This document shows, in pieces, positions 47,686 through 59,282 of a stretch of 64,000 nucleotides of DNA (the stretch's first letter is position 1; the number at the start of each line of letters is the position of its first letter). The DNA is from Achromobacter arsenitoxydans SY8 (GTDB taxonomy: Bacteria > Pseudomonadota > Gammaproteobacteria > Burkholderiales > Burkholderiaceae_B). Made by a program: the position numbers and the translations under genes. The stretch spans positions 186,001-250,000 of the forward strand of contig NZ_AGUF01000055.1 in NCBI RefSeq assembly GCF_000236785.1. The letters are read 5' to 3'. A model generated the notes under the pieces. The model ran no database searches, was not told the DNA's origin, and saw nothing but the letters and a program-made list of their open reading frames with translations.

Positions 47686-48357
47686 ATGCGAGTTCTGGTA
47701 ATCGAAGACGACACCACCCTGGGCCATGCGCTCCAGGAATTCCTGGCCGACCAGGGTTATGCGGTCGACTGGCTGACCGATGGCGACCGTGTCCTGGGCG
47801 CCCTGGCAGGCCAGCCGTATGACCTCATGCTGCTCGACCTCAACCTGCCCGGCATGAGCGGCCTGGATGTGCTGCGCCAGTTGCGCCAGGACGGAAACCA
47901 GGTCCCCGTGCTGATTCTCACCGCCCGCGATGGCATCGAAGACCGGGTTGCCGGCCTGGATGCCGGGGCGGACGACTACGTCACCAAGCCCTTTGAGCTT
48001 CCCGAATTGGCCGCCCGCGTGCGCGCCTTCGGCCGCCGCCGCGCGGGCCAGGCTCAGCCGCTCATTGAAGTGGGGCCCCTGGTGTTCGATACGGTCGGCC
48101 GCGAGGTCCGCGCCAATGGCCAGCGCCTGTCGCTGTCGGTGCGCGAACTCTCCGTGCTGGAAATGCTGATGGCCCGCGTGGGCCGCGTCGTAACCAAGCG
48201 CCAGATCGTGAATTCGCTGTCCGCCTGGGATGCGGATTTCAGCGAAAACGCGGTCGAAGTCTATGTGTACCGCTTGCGCAAGCGCCTGGAAGGCACGGGC
48301 GCCAGCATCCAGACGGTGCGCGGCTTCGGCTACATGCTGGATGTGGAAGCGGCCTGA
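47686..48357 (+). CDS. OmpR-family response regulator
   Basis: A 223-residue response regulator. The receiver domain has the acidic pocket E7-D8-D9, the phospho-acceptor D51 in LMLLDLNLPGMSGL and the conserved K101 in DDYVTKPFEL. The C-terminal winged-helix DNA-binding domain shows LSVRELSVLEMLMARVGRVV and YVYRLRKRLEG with VRGFGYML, of the TctD/QseB type. It is paired with the histidine kinase that starts 66 bases downstream. Confidence 0.95.
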   Translation: MRVLVIEDDTTLGHALQEFLADQGYAVDWLTDGDRVLGALAGQPYDLMLLDLNLPGMSGLDVLRQLRQDGNQVPVLILTARDGIEDRVAGLDAGADDYVTKPFELPELAARVRAFGRRRAGQAQPLIEVGPLVFDTVGREVRANGQRLSLSVRELSVLEMLMARVGRVVTKRQIVNSLSAWDADFSENAVEVYVYRLRKRLEGTGASIQTVRGFGYMLDVEAA

Positions 48358-48423
48358 CGCGCCGCCTGTGGCTGGCGCACGCCGGCCACGCGTATCCACC
48401 CGCCTATTCGAGGGCCACGCGGC

Positions 48424-49539
48424 ATGACGCAGGAACGCTCACCTCTACCGTCCCCGGCTGCGCGCCCCATGCTTCCCTCCCGTTCGCTTGCACGGCATCT
48501 CGTCATCCGACTGATGCCGCCGATCCTACTGCTCGTCCTGCTGGACCTGGCGGCCACCTGGGTCATCACCCACAAGATCGACATGTCGCTCTGGATGCTG
48601 GAAGACTTCTTCTGGCTGATGGTGGTGGGACAGGTGGCGCTGATCGCGCTCTTCACGTGGGTCGTGATGCAGGGCGTGCGGTCCGGCCTGCGCTCGGTGA
48701 ACCACCTGTCCGACGAAATCCGGCAGCGCTCCATTGATGACATGCAGCCGTTGGAAGTGGCGGGCGTGCCGGTGGAGATCGAACCTCTGGTTACCCATAC
48801 CAATGATCTGTTGCTGCGGCTCGACGCCTCGCTTGCGGCGCAGCGGCGATTCATCGGTCATGCCGCGCACCAGCTGCGCACGCCGCTTTCCGGCCTGCGC
48901 CTGGAATCCGAGCTGATGCTGGCCCGCCCGTTGCCAGACGATGTGCGGGCCCGCGCCGAGCGCATCAAGGCGGTCAGTGACCGCATGATCCGGCTGGGAC
49001 AGCAGTTGCTGGTGCTGGCGCGCGCCGACCCCAATGCCCGGCCTCAAGACAGCTTCGTGCGCATCGACCTGTGCGAATGGGTGCGTGTGCATGGCGCGGA
49101 ATGGTTTCCCCGTGTCCGGGAAGCCCACTACGAACTGGATCTGGTCGCGCCTGAAACGCCCATCTGGATTGATGCGGATCCCTTGCTGCTGGCGGAACTG
49201 CTGGGCAACCTGATCGACAACGCCCTGCGCTATGGCAATCCCACGGGGCGCATCACCCTGATCGTGGGCGCCAACCCCCCGTCGCTGACGGTGGAGGACG
49301 ACGGGCCAGGCATCCCGCCCGAAGAGCGCGACCGGGTCTTCGAAGCGTTTTACCGGTCGCCCACCGCGACGGCGGGCGGCTCCGGCCTGGGGCTGGCCAT
49401 TGTGCGCGAGATCGCGCATGCGCACGGCGCCTGGTGGAAGCTGACCAGCCGCCCCGATTTCCCCGGGACGCGGCTGTCGGTCGTGTTCCCTGGCCCCCGC
49501 AAGGGGGCTCAACTCACTCGCCAAGAACCCGCATCATGA
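48424..49539 (+). CDS. sensor histidine kinase with very short periplasmic loop
   Basis: A 371-residue histidine kinase. Two membrane helices (about residues 27-48 and 62-83) are joined by only about 13 residues, so there is no real periplasmic sensor domain. A HAMP-like region follows, then the H-box FIGHAAHQLRTPLSGL with H149, N-box LLGNLIDNALRYGN, VEDDGPGIP and GGSGLGLAIV. It probably phosphorylates the adjacent response regulator. Its stop overlaps the kup start (ATGA), linking the system to potassium uptake. The starting ATG could also be at 48469. Confidence 0.93.
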   Translation: MTQERSPLPSPAARPMLPSRSLARHLVIRLMPPILLLVLLDLAATWVITHKIDMSLWMLEDFFWLMVVGQVALIALFTWVVMQGVRSGLRSVNHLSDEIRQRSIDDMQPLEVAGVPVEIEPLVTHTNDLLLRLDASLAAQRRFIGHAAHQLRTPLSGLRLESELMLARPLPDDVRARAERIKAVSDRMIRLGQQLLVLARADPNARPQDSFVRIDLCEWVRVHGAEWFPRVREAHYELDLVAPETPIWIDADPLLLAELLGNLIDNALRYGNPTGRITLIVGANPPSLTVEDDGPGIPPEERDRVFEAFYRSPTATAGGSGLGLAIVREIAHAHGAWWKLTSRPDFPGTRLSVVFPGPRKGAQLTRQEPAS

Positions 49540-51464
49540 GCCAAGGCACGGCCAGCGTTCCTTCTTCGTCCACAAGTCCCGCAGGCGGCATGCACGCGCC
49601 CTCGTCGCGGGCTGCCCTGATCCTGGGGGCCCTGGGAGTGGTGTACGGCGATATCGGCACCAGCCCCCTGTACACGCTGCGCGCGTGCCTGACCGGGCTC
49701 AGCGTGCATACGGACCTGGAACCGGCCCACCTGCTGGGCGTGCTGTCCATCCTGTTCTGGATGCTGATGGTGGTGGTGTCCCTGAAATACGTCACGCTGG
49801 TGCTGCGCGCGGACAACCGCGGCGAGGGCGGGACGCTGGCGCTGCTGGAGCTGGCGGTGCGCGCGCGCGAGGGCAAGCTGCGCTGGGTGCTGATCGTGCT
49901 GGGCATCTTCGGGGCCGCGCTGTTCTACGGCGACAGCATGATCACGCCGGCAATTTCGGTGCTGTCGGCGCTGGAAGGCATCGGCATCGTGTCGCACACG
50001 CTGGACGCCTGGGTGGTGCCGATCGCGCTGGTGGTGCTGATTGCGCTGTTTGCGATCCAGTCGCACGGCACGGGCGCGATGGGCAAGCTGTTCGGCCCCG
50101 TGATGCTGCTGTGGTTTTCGACGCTGGCCGCACTGGGCGCATGGCAGATCTGGCTGACGCCCGAGGTGCTGGCCGCGCTGAACCCGATGTGGGGCCTGCG
50201 GTTCATTGTTGAATTCCCGTGGATCAGCTTCGTGCTGCTGGGCGCCGTGGTGCTGGCGCTGACCGGCGCCGAGGCGCTGTATGCCGATATGGGCCATTTT
50301 GGCCGTCCCGCGATCCGTGGGGCCTGGTTCAGCATGGTGCTGCCGGCCCTGACCCTGTGTTATTTCGGCCAGGGCGCCCTGTTGCTGCGCGACCCCACCG
50401 CGATCCGCAATCCGTTCTTCCTGATGGCGCCGGAATGGGGCCTGGCGCCGTTGGTGGCGCTGGCCACCATCGCGACGATCGTGGCCTCGCAGGCCGTGAT
50501 TTCGGGCGCCTATTCGGTCACGCGCCAGGCGGTGCAGCTGGGCTTCTGGCCGCGCATGCAGATCCTGCATACGTCGGCGGTCGAAAAGGGCCAGATCTAT
50601 CTGCCCCAGGTCAACGCGCTGCTGCTGTGCGCGGTGCTGGTGCTGGTGCTGTGGTTCCGCAATTCGGACAATCTGGCCGCGGCCTATGGTTTCGCGGTCA
50701 CGGGCACGATGCTCACGACGTCGGTGCTGGCGTTTGCGGTGCTGCCGCGGGGCAGCACCGGAATCAAGCGCGTGATGTGGTTCCTGGTGCTGGGCCTGTT
50801 GCTGCTGCTCGACGTGCTGCTGTTTTCGGCCAATGTGTTCAAGATCCATGAAGGCGGCTGGCTGCCCCTGGCGGTGGCGATCGTGGTGTTCACGCTGATG
50901 ATGACGTGGCGCCGCGGGCGTCGCCTGCTTTCGGACATGCAGCAGCGCGACCGCCAGCCGCTCAAGGAGTTCATGGAGCAGCTCGAGGAATATCCGCCGT
51001 CGCGCGTGCCGGGCACGGCCATTTTCATGACGATGAATTCGGGCAATGTGCCGCCGGCGCTGCTGCATAACCTTAAGCACAACAAGGTGCTGCACGACCA
51101 CGTGCTGTTCCTGACGATCCTGGTGGCGGACGTGCCGTATGTTTCGCCCGAAGAGCGGTTCCAGGTGGACAAGCTCAGCGCATCGAGCTGGGCGGCGACC
51201 GTCAACTACGGCTTCAAGGAAGATCCCGACGTGCCGGAGGCGCTGCGGCTGGTGGCCGAGGCCTACCCGGAACTGGATCTGGAGCCGATGCGCACGTCGT
51301 TCTTCCTGTCGCGCCAGACCGTGGTGGCGGCGAAGAAACCGGCACTGTGGCGGTGGCGCAGGGCGCTGTTTTCGTTCATGGCGCGCAATTCGACCCGCAG
51401 CACGAAGTTCTTCAAGATTCCGGCGAACCGCGTCGTGGAAATGGGGATGCAGGTCGAACTGTAG
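49536..51464 (+). CDS. kup: low-affinity potassium transporter Kup
   Basis: A 642-residue Kup-family K+ uptake protein. The N-terminal membrane part has LGALGVVYGDIGTSPLYTLR, the canonical KUP motif, and about 12 helices. The C-terminal half is cytosolic, with FMTMNSGNVPPALLHNLKHN and SASSWAATVNYGFKEDPDVP. The start overlaps the end of the histidine-kinase gene by 4 bases, so translation of the two is probably coupled. A terminator follows. Confidence 0.95.
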   Translation: MSQGTASVPSSSTSPAGGMHAPSSRAALILGALGVVYGDIGTSPLYTLRACLTGLSVHTDLEPAHLLGVLSILFWMLMVVVSLKYVTLVLRADNRGEGGTLALLELAVRAREGKLRWVLIVLGIFGAALFYGDSMITPAISVLSALEGIGIVSHTLDAWVVPIALVVLIALFAIQSHGTGAMGKLFGPVMLLWFSTLAALGAWQIWLTPEVLAALNPMWGLRFIVEFPWISFVLLGAVVLALTGAEALYADMGHFGRPAIRGAWFSMVLPALTLCYFGQGALLLRDPTAIRNPFFLMAPEWGLAPLVALATIATIVASQAVISGAYSVTRQAVQLGFWPRMQILHTSAVEKGQIYLPQVNALLLCAVLVLVLWFRNSDNLAAAYGFAVTGTMLTTSVLAFAVLPRGSTGIKRVMWFLVLGLLLLLDVLLFSANVFKIHEGGWLPLAVAIVVFTLMMTWRRGRRLLSDMQQRDRQPLKEFMEQLEEYPPSRVPGTAIFMTMNSGNVPPALLHNLKHNKVLHDHVLFLTILVADVPYVSPEERFQVDKLSASSWAATVNYGFKEDPDVPEALRLVAEAYPELDLEPMRTSFFLSRQTVVAAKKPALWRWRRALFSFMARNSTRSTKFFKIPANRVVEMGMQVEL

Positions 51465-51544
51465 GTGCGAGGGGGGCGCTGGCAGCCCGGTTTGCCCCGC
51501 GCCATCCGCACCTGCCGCCTTCGATCATCCGGCGAAGACGAAAA

Positions 51545-51576
51545 AAAAAACCCTCGGAGCGATCCGAGGGTTTTTT
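51545..51576. terminator. bidirectional terminator between kup and argG
   Basis: A perfect 14-bp inverted repeat (51545-51558 with 51563-51576), stem core ACCCTCGGA, loop GCGA, with A and T runs on the two sides that serve both convergent genes. Confidence 0.9.
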
Positions 51577-51591
51577 GCTGGCCGGAAAGAA

Positions 51592-53930
<2,339 letters not shown>

Positions 53931-53946
53931 GGGATATTCAATTTAT

Positions 53947-53970
53947 CTATATCTGAAATAAAAGGTATAG
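53947..53970. promoter_or_regulatory. candidate LysR operator
   Basis: CTATA (53947-53951) and TATAG (53966-53970) form an inverted pair in the 69-base gap between the divergent LysR gene and the operon. The surrounding sequence is the most AT-rich of the locus. LysR boxes are often such imperfect, AT-rich palindromes upstream of a divergently transcribed target. Confidence 0.35.
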
Positions 53971-53999
53971 CATTGTTCGCCAGCCGGCAATCCTCGACC

Positions 54000-54893
54000 A
54001 TGGCGCTTTCCATGCAGGGAGCTTCCGTGCCCGATTGCCGTCCTCCGCTTGCCGCGCCTTCCCGTCCCCGCCATGCACTGCCGCCGGGCGCATGCGACGC
54101 GCATTGCCATGTGTTCGGGCCGGGCGATGTGTTTCCGTATGCCGAGGGCCGGTCCTATACGCCGCCCGACGCGTCATACGCCAGCATGGCGGCGCTGCAT
54201 GCCCACCTGGGCATCGACCGCGCCGTGGTGGTGCAGGCCAATTGCCACGGATCGGACCACCGGGCGCTGCTGGATGCGCTGGCGCGCAGCCAGGGGCGCT
54301 ATCGCGGCGTGGCCCTGCTGGGCGCGGACGCCACGCCGGCCAGCGTCAAGGCCTTGCATGACGGGGGCGTGCGGGCTGCTCGGTTCAATTTTGTGCCGCA
54401 CCTTGGCGGCGCGCCCGATCCGGCGGTGTTCGACCATGTGGTCGCGCTGATCGCGCCGCTGGGATGGCACCTGTGCCTGCACGTGGACGGCGCGATGCTG
54501 CCCGAACTGCTGCCGAGGCTGCTGAAGCTGCCGGTGCCGTTCGTCGTGGATCACATGGGCCGCCTGAAGGCGGCGGACGGGCTGGACTCGCCTGCGATGC
54601 GCGCCTTGCTCAGCCTGGCCGATGTGCGCGAGGCGTGGGTCAAAGTATCCGGCATCGACCGCATCGCCTCCGGCCAGCGCCCCTTCGCGGAAGGCATTCC
54701 GTTCGTGCGCGCGCTGGTCGAGGCCATGCCGGACCGCACTCTGTGGGGCACGGACTGGCCGCATCCCAACGTGGCGGGAGACATGCCGGATGACGGCGAG
54801 CTGGTGGACACGTTCTTCCAGGCGTGCCCGGACGCCGGGCTGCGGCAGCGCGTGCTGGTGGACAACCCGGCGCGGCTCTACGGATTTCAGTAG
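54000..54893 (+). CDS. amidohydrolase, 2-pyrone-4,6-dicarboxylate hydrolase-like
   Basis: A 297-residue metal-dependent hydrolase of the amidohydrolase-2 family, close in motif to LigI (2-pyrone-4,6-dicarboxylate lactonase of protocatechuate 4,5-cleavage). The N-terminal HxH site DAHCHVFGPGD is followed by FPYAEGRSYTPPDASYA, which matches the LigI pattern. Later conserved stretches are PFVVDHMGRL and LWGTDWPHPNV, containing the remaining histidine and aspartate. It would open a lactone ring. The start at 54000 (MALSMQG) or 54012 is uncertain. It is first in a plus-strand operon with a Bug protein. Confidence 0.85.
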   Translation: MALSMQGASVPDCRPPLAAPSRPRHALPPGACDAHCHVFGPGDVFPYAEGRSYTPPDASYASMAALHAHLGIDRAVVVQANCHGSDHRALLDALARSQGRYRGVALLGADATPASVKALHDGGVRAARFNFVPHLGGAPDPAVFDHVVALIAPLGWHLCLHVDGAMLPELLPRLLKLPVPFVVDHMGRLKAADGLDSPAMRALLSLADVREAWVKVSGIDRIASGQRPFAEGIPFVRALVEAMPDRTLWGTDWPHPNVAGDMPDDGELVDTFFQACPDAGLRQRVLVDNPARLYGFQ

Positions 54894-54966
54894 CAGGTAT
54901 AGCCCGCGGTCGAAGGGCCCTGGATGCCCAAGCCGCAAATAACATTCCACACAACGAGGAGACACC

Positions 54967-55920
54967 ATGTTCAAGAAGATTCTCTCGGCCGCCGTGCTGA
55001 GTCTGGCTGCCGTGGGCGCCGCCCAAGCAGACGGCCCCGTGCGCCTGATCATCGCTTTTCCGCCGGGCGGCCCGGTGGACCTGGTGGGCCGCGTGATCGC
55101 CGAGCAACTGGGCAAGGAGCTCAAGCAGAACGTCATCGTCGAGAACAAGGCTGGCGCCAATGGCAACATCGCGGCCGCCTATGTAGCCAAGGCGCCCGCC
55201 GACGGGTCGGTGCTGTTCCTGACCAGCGTCGGCGCCGTGGCGATCAGCCCCGCGCTGTACAAGGACCTGCCGTACGATCCGGCGCGCGACTTCGCGCCGG
55301 TGTCCCGCGTGGTGAACAACGCCACGGTGTTCGTGGTGAACCCGTCCAATCTCGCCACCGACGCGGCGGACTTCGTGAAGCGGTCGCAGGCCGCGTCGCA
55401 ATCCGTGGCCATCGGCTCGTCGGGCATCGGCAGCATTCCGCACCTGACGCTGGAAATGTTCTCCGACTCCAGCAAGGCCAACGTGCTGCACGTGCCCTAC
55501 AAGGGGGCGGCGCCGGTTATCAATGACGTGATGGGCAATCAGGTGTCGGGCTTTTTCGGCGACGTGCCTGGCCTGATCGGCCATATCCAGGGAGGCAAGC
55601 TCAAGCCCCTGGGCATCGCGGCGCCCACCCGCCATCCCTTGCTGCCGGATGTGAAGACGCTGGCCGAACAGGGCATCGCCGGCGTGGAGTCCAACAACTG
55701 GTACGGCATCGTGGCGCCGGCGGCAACGCCCGCCGCCACCGTGGACAAGCTGAACCAGGCCTTGCGCGCCACGCTGGGCAACGAGGCTGTCCGCGCCCGC
55801 CTGGAAAAGTTCGGCGCCGAGGCCGCGCCCAGCACGCCGCAGGAACTGGGCGCGCTGATCGCGTCGGACCGTCAGAAGTGGACCGCGCTGATCCAGCGCA
55901 AGAACATTCGTCCGGAGTAA
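54967..55920 (+). CDS. Bug-family (TTT) solute-binding protein
   Basis: A 317-residue periplasmic binding protein of the Bug/TctC family. The signal peptide is LSAAVLSLAAVGAAQADG; the mature start is PVRLIIAFPPGGPVDLVG, followed by VIVENKAGANGNIAAAY. It lies 73 bases after the hydrolase gene and 2 bases before the next gene, so it is a middle member of the operon. It probably binds the compound that the operon degrades, probably a small dicarboxylate or aromatic acid, but there is no direct evidence for the ligand. Confidence 0.92.
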   Translation: MFKKILSAAVLSLAAVGAAQADGPVRLIIAFPPGGPVDLVGRVIAEQLGKELKQNVIVENKAGANGNIAAAYVAKAPADGSVLFLTSVGAVAISPALYKDLPYDPARDFAPVSRVVNNATVFVVNPSNLATDAADFVKRSQAASQSVAIGSSGIGSIPHLTLEMFSDSSKANVLHVPYKGAAPVINDVMGNQVSGFFGDVPGLIGHIQGGKLKPLGIAAPTRHPLLPDVKTLAEQGIAGVESNNWYGIVAPAATPAATVDKLNQALRATLGNEAVRARLEKFGAEAAPSTPQELGALIASDRQKWTALIQRKNIRPE

Positions 55921-55922
55921 TC

Positions 55923-56453
55923 ATGAGCGCCAGCCGAGTCGCCCCCGTCGAGCCGGGCACCCGCCCGGAACTGGCCGCGCTGGAGGCGCGCATCGCCGCC
56001 GCCCGCGGCCGTATCTCTCCGCTTTATCAGGTGCTGCTGAACAGTCCCGCCGTGGTGGAAGGCTGGGAAGCCATGCTGACCGCCATCCGGCAGAAGACCT
56101 CGTTGCCGCCGCGGCTGCGCGAGCTGATCATCCTGCGCGTGGCGACGCTGAACAACGCGCCGTATGAATTCGAGGCGCACGTGCCGCATGCGCTGGCGGG
56201 CGGCATGCCGCAGGCGGTGATTGATATCCTGCGCGCCAACCCCGCGCCGGACCAGGTGCCGGGACTGGCGCCGGGCGAGGCCGAGGTGCTGGCCCTGACC
56301 GATGCGATGACGCGCGACATCGAGGTGCCGGATGCGGTGTTCGCGCCGCTGCGCGGGCGCTACGATGATGCGCAACTGGTGGAACTGGCCGCCACGGTGG
56401 GCGCCTACAACATGGTGTCGCGCTTCCTGGTGGCCTTGCGCGTCGGGCATTGA
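55923..56453 (+). CDS. carboxymuconolactone decarboxylase-like protein
   Basis: A 176-residue protein of the carboxymuconolactone decarboxylase/AhpD-like fold. The conserved part is PPRLRELIILRVATLNNAPY then EFEAHVPHALAGGM, with the E-x3-H pattern typical of the decarboxylase branch. There is no CxxC, so it is not a peroxidase-type AhpD. It follows the Bug gene by 2 bases and precedes the next gene by 6, so it belongs to the same operon. Its role in opening or decarboxylating a lactone is inferred. Confidence 0.85.
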   Translation: MSASRVAPVEPGTRPELAALEARIAAARGRISPLYQVLLNSPAVVEGWEAMLTAIRQKTSLPPRLRELIILRVATLNNAPYEFEAHVPHALAGGMPQAVIDILRANPAPDQVPGLAPGEAEVLALTDAMTRDIEVPDAVFAPLRGRYDDAQLVELAATVGAYNMVSRFLVALRVGH

Positions 56454-56459
56454 AAGGAG

Positions 56460-57026
56460 ATGACTGTGCAGGAAACGATTTTGCTGGTGTCGCTGGGCGA
56501 GCGCTTCGACGAGGCGCGCGCCAGGGACCTGGCCGGACGCCTGGCGGATGGCCTGGCGGATGCGCAGCTTAGCGGTTATGCGGCCCTGGAGGCCGACGAG
56601 ACCTACCTGTACGTGCGGGGCGCCGACGCGCTGTCCGAAATACAGGCCCGCCTGGCCGAACTCGTGCCGGGCGCCCACGCGCGGCTCCTGCATCGGACGC
56701 TGGATCTGCCCGGCGCATCGGCGGGGCAGGACGCGCCCTGGCATTACATCGTCGAAACCGACGTGCTGCCCGAGGCGGAGGCCGACCTGAACGCCTGGTA
56801 CGACCAGGAGCACCTGCCCGGACTGGCGTCGGTGCCCGGCACGGTGCGCGCGCAGCGCTACGAATGCCGCGACGAGTCGCCACGCTATCTGGCCTGCTAC
56901 GACCTGCAGACGCAGGAAACCTTCGGCAGCCCGCCGTGGCTGGCCGTGCGCGCGACCGACTGGAGCAGCCGCGTGCGGCCGTCGTTCCGCAACACACGGC
57001 GCACGATGTTCAGGAAGATCCTGTAG
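56460..57026 (+). CDS. EthD/DUF4286-like dimeric alpha-beta protein
   Basis: A 188-residue soluble protein. The C-terminal half has WYDQEHLPGLASVPGTVRAQ and YLACYDLQTQETFGSPPW, the pattern of DUF4286/EthD dimeric alpha-beta barrels seen in small degradative or accessory enzymes. The N-terminal half repeats a weaker version (LLVSLGERFDEARARDLAGR), so it may be a tandem-domain protein. It is last in the LysR-linked operon, 6 bases after the previous gene. The ATG at 56460 has AAAGGAG just upstream. Confidence 0.7.
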   Translation: MTVQETILLVSLGERFDEARARDLAGRLADGLADAQLSGYAALEADETYLYVRGADALSEIQARLAELVPGAHARLLHRTLDLPGASAGQDAPWHYIVETDVLPEAEADLNAWYDQEHLPGLASVPGTVRAQRYECRDESPRYLACYDLQTQETFGSPPWLAVRATDWSSRVRPSFRNTRRTMFRKIL

Positions 57027-57047
57027 CGCATCCGGCCGGAAAGAAGA

Positions 57048-57083
57048 GGGGCCCGGACATCAGGCGATGTCCGGGCCCCTTTT
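57048..57083. terminator. terminator between the operon and argF
   Basis: A perfect 13-bp stem GGGGCCCGGACAT/ATGTCCGGGCCCC (57048-57060 with 57067-57079) followed by T residues on the plus strand. It lies 21 bases after the last operon gene and 20 before the argF end. Confidence 0.85.
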
Positions 57084-57102
57084 GACTTATTGCGCGACAG
57101 AT

Positions 57103-58044
57103 TTAGTCGACCTGTCCGAGCAGCAGGAATTCCATCAGCGCCTTCTGGACGTGCAGGCGGTTCTCGGCTTCGTCCCAGACGACGCTTTGCGGGCCGTCGA
57201 TGACTTCACCGGTGACTTCTTCGCCGCGGTGGGCGGGCAGGCAGTGCATGAAGACGGCCCGCGGATCGGCCGCGGCCATCATTTCGGCGTCCACGCACCA
57301 GTCGGCGAAGGCGGCGCGGCGCTCTTCGTTTTCGGCTTCATAGCCCATGCTGGTCCAGACGTCGGTGGTGACCAGGTGCGCACCCTTGCACGCTTCCATG
57401 GGATCCTTGAACTGGCGCAGCACCTTGTCAGATGGCGTGCCGATGCGGGCGGCTTCGAGCTCGTAGCCGGCGGGCGTGGACACATGCAGCGTGAAGCCCA
57501 GCATTTCGGCCGCGTGCAGCCAGGTGTACGCCATGTTGTTGGCGTCGCCCACCCAGGCGACCGTCTTGCCGGCGATGGGGCCGCGGTGCTCGATGTAGGT
57601 GAAGATGTCCGCCAGGATCTGGCAGGGGTGGAATTCGTTGGTCAGGCCGTTGATCACGGGCACGCGCGAGTGCGAGGCGAAGCGCTCGATGCGGGTCTGC
57701 TCGAACGTGCGGATCATGACGATGTCGACCATGCGCGAAATGACGCGCGCGGTGTCCTCGATGGGCTCGGAGCGGCCGAGCTGCGAATCGTTGGACGTTA
57801 GGTTGATGACCGAACCGCCCATCTGGTACATGCCGGCCTCGAAGGACACGCGCGTGCGCGTGCTGGCCTTTTCGAACACCATCGCCAGCGTGCGGTCGTG
57901 CAGCGGCATGTGGGGCTCATAGCGCTTGAACTTTTCCTTGATCAGGCGCGCGCGGTCCAGCACGTAGGCGATCTCGGCGGACGAGAAGTCTTTGAACTGA
58001 AGAAAGTGCCGCAGCGGGCCGTTTTGAGTCGTGGGAGGAGTCAT
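57103..58044 (-). CDS. argF: ornithine carbamoyltransferase ArgF
   Basis: A 313-residue ornithine carbamoyltransferase, which makes citrulline from ornithine and carbamoyl phosphate. The carbamoyl-phosphate site STRTRVSFEAGMYQMGG, the HPCQILADIFTY motif, and the ornithine-site FMHCLPAHRGEEVTGE are all intact. The start at 58044 (MTPPTTQNGP) is the ATG preceded by GGTCATCACC and shared spacing with the argD stop; the longer frame is a readthrough of argD. argD lies 56 bases upstream on the same strand. Confidence 0.96.
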   Translation of the reverse strand: MTPPTTQNGPLRHFLQFKDFSSAEIAYVLDRARLIKEKFKRYEPHMPLHDRTLAMVFEKASTRTRVSFEAGMYQMGGSVINLTSNDSQLGRSEPIEDTARVISRMVDIVMIRTFEQTRIERFASHSRVPVINGLTNEFHPCQILADIFTYIEHRGPIAGKTVAWVGDANNMAYTWLHAAEMLGFTLHVSTPAGYELEAARIGTPSDKVLRQFKDPMEACKGAHLVTTDVWTSMGYEAENEERRAAFADWCVDAEMMAAADPRAVFMHCLPAHRGEEVTGEVIDGPQSVVWDEAENRLHVQKALMEFLLLGQVD

Positions 58045-58100
58045 GGTGATGTCGCAGGTCATTGGGCCCGGCCAGGCTCGTGGCCCGGCTGGGACGTTGA

Positions 58101-59282
58101 TTATGGTTTTTCGGCCAGGAACTGTTGGATGAGCGGAACCAGGATGGCGACGATCTGGTCGGCCTCTTCCCGGGTCAGGATCAGCGGCGGCAGCATGCGG
58201 ATGACGCGGTCGCGCGTGACGTTGATGAGCAGCCCGGCCTCCATGGCGCGCATGGCGAGGACGCCGCAGGGGCGGGCCAGTTCGATGCCCAGCATCAGGC
58301 CGCGGCCGCGGATGTCGGTGACGCCGGGCGTGCCGGCCAGCGCGCTGGCCAGACGGTCTTTCAAGTGGTTGCCCACGGCGTGGGCGTTGTCGAGCAGTTT
58401 TTCGGATTCCAGGGCGTCCAGCACCGCCAGACCGGCCGCGCACACCAGCGGGCCGCCGCCAAACGTGGTGCCGTGGCTGCCCGGTGTGAAAACGCCGGCG
58501 GCGGGGCCGGCCGCCAGCATCGCGCCGATGGGGACGCCGCCCGCCAGGCCCTTGGCCAGCGTCATGACGTCGGGGCGGATGTCGGCCCACTGGTGGGCGA
58601 ACCAGTTGCCGGTGCGTCCGATGCCGGATTGCACTTCGTCGATCATCAGCAGCCAGCCGCGTTCGGTGCACAGGCGGCGCAACGCCTGGAGGTAGGCGAT
58701 GTCCGACGGACGGATGCCGCCTTCGCCCTGCAGCACTTCCAGCAGCACGGCGGTGGTGCGGGGCTCGGCGTCGCCGGCGGCGCGCACCGCGTCCAGGTCG
58801 TTGTACGGGACCTGGATGAAGCCGCTGGGCAGGGGTTCGAAGCCCTTGCGCGCCTTTTCGCTGCCCGTGGCCGCCAGCGTGGCCAGCGTCCGGCCATGCC
58901 AGGACGAGTCCATGGTGATGATGTGGGCGTGCTTGTTGCCGCGCTGGAAGGCGTAGTAGCGGGCCAGCTTGATGGCCGCTTCGTTGGCTTCGGAGCCGCT
59001 GTTGTTGAACGCGACTTCCTGCATGCCGGACAGTTCAATCAGCCGGGCGGCAAGCGCCGTCTGCTGGGGGACTTCGTAGATGTTCGAGGTATGGATGACC
59101 CGGGCGGCCTGTTCGCTGATAGCCGCCACCAGCCCGGGATGCGCATGACCCAGGCACGACACGCCGATGCCCGCCAGGGCATCCAGGTACTTGCGGCCCG
59201 CGGCGTCCCACAGCCAAACCCCCTGGCCGTGCGTGAACGATACCGGCAGGCGGGTGTAGATGTTGGCCAGAGGCGAGCTCAT
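58101..59282 (-). CDS. argD: acetylornithine transaminase ArgD
   Basis: A 393-residue class III PLP aminotransferase that converts N-acetylglutamate semialdehyde to N-acetylornithine in arginine synthesis. FNNSGSEANEAAIKLARYYA and VMTLAKGLAGGVPIGAMLAA (with the PLP lysine) are canonical. The MSSPLANIYTRLPVSFTHGQ start at 59282 suits the family. It is followed by argF, a common argD-argF order in Burkholderiales. The 179-base divergent gap to DUF3579 holds the promoter, including TATACAATTC near 59380. Confidence 0.94.
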   Translation of the reverse strand: MSSPLANIYTRLPVSFTHGQGVWLWDAAGRKYLDALAGIGVSCLGHAHPGLVAAISEQAARVIHTSNIYEVPQQTALAARLIELSGMQEVAFNNSGSEANEAAIKLARYYAFQRGNKHAHIITMDSSWHGRTLATLAATGSEKARKGFEPLPSGFIQVPYNDLDAVRAAGDAEPRTTAVLLEVLQGEGGIRPSDIAYLQALRRLCTERGWLLMIDEVQSGIGRTGNWFAHQWADIRPDVMTLAKGLAGGVPIGAMLAAGPAAGVFTPGSHGTTFGGGPLVCAAGLAVLDALESEKLLDNAHAVGNHLKDRLASALAGTPGVTDIRGRGLMLGIELARPCGVLAMRAMEAGLLINVTRDRVIRMLPPLILTREEADQIVAILVPLIQQFLAEKP

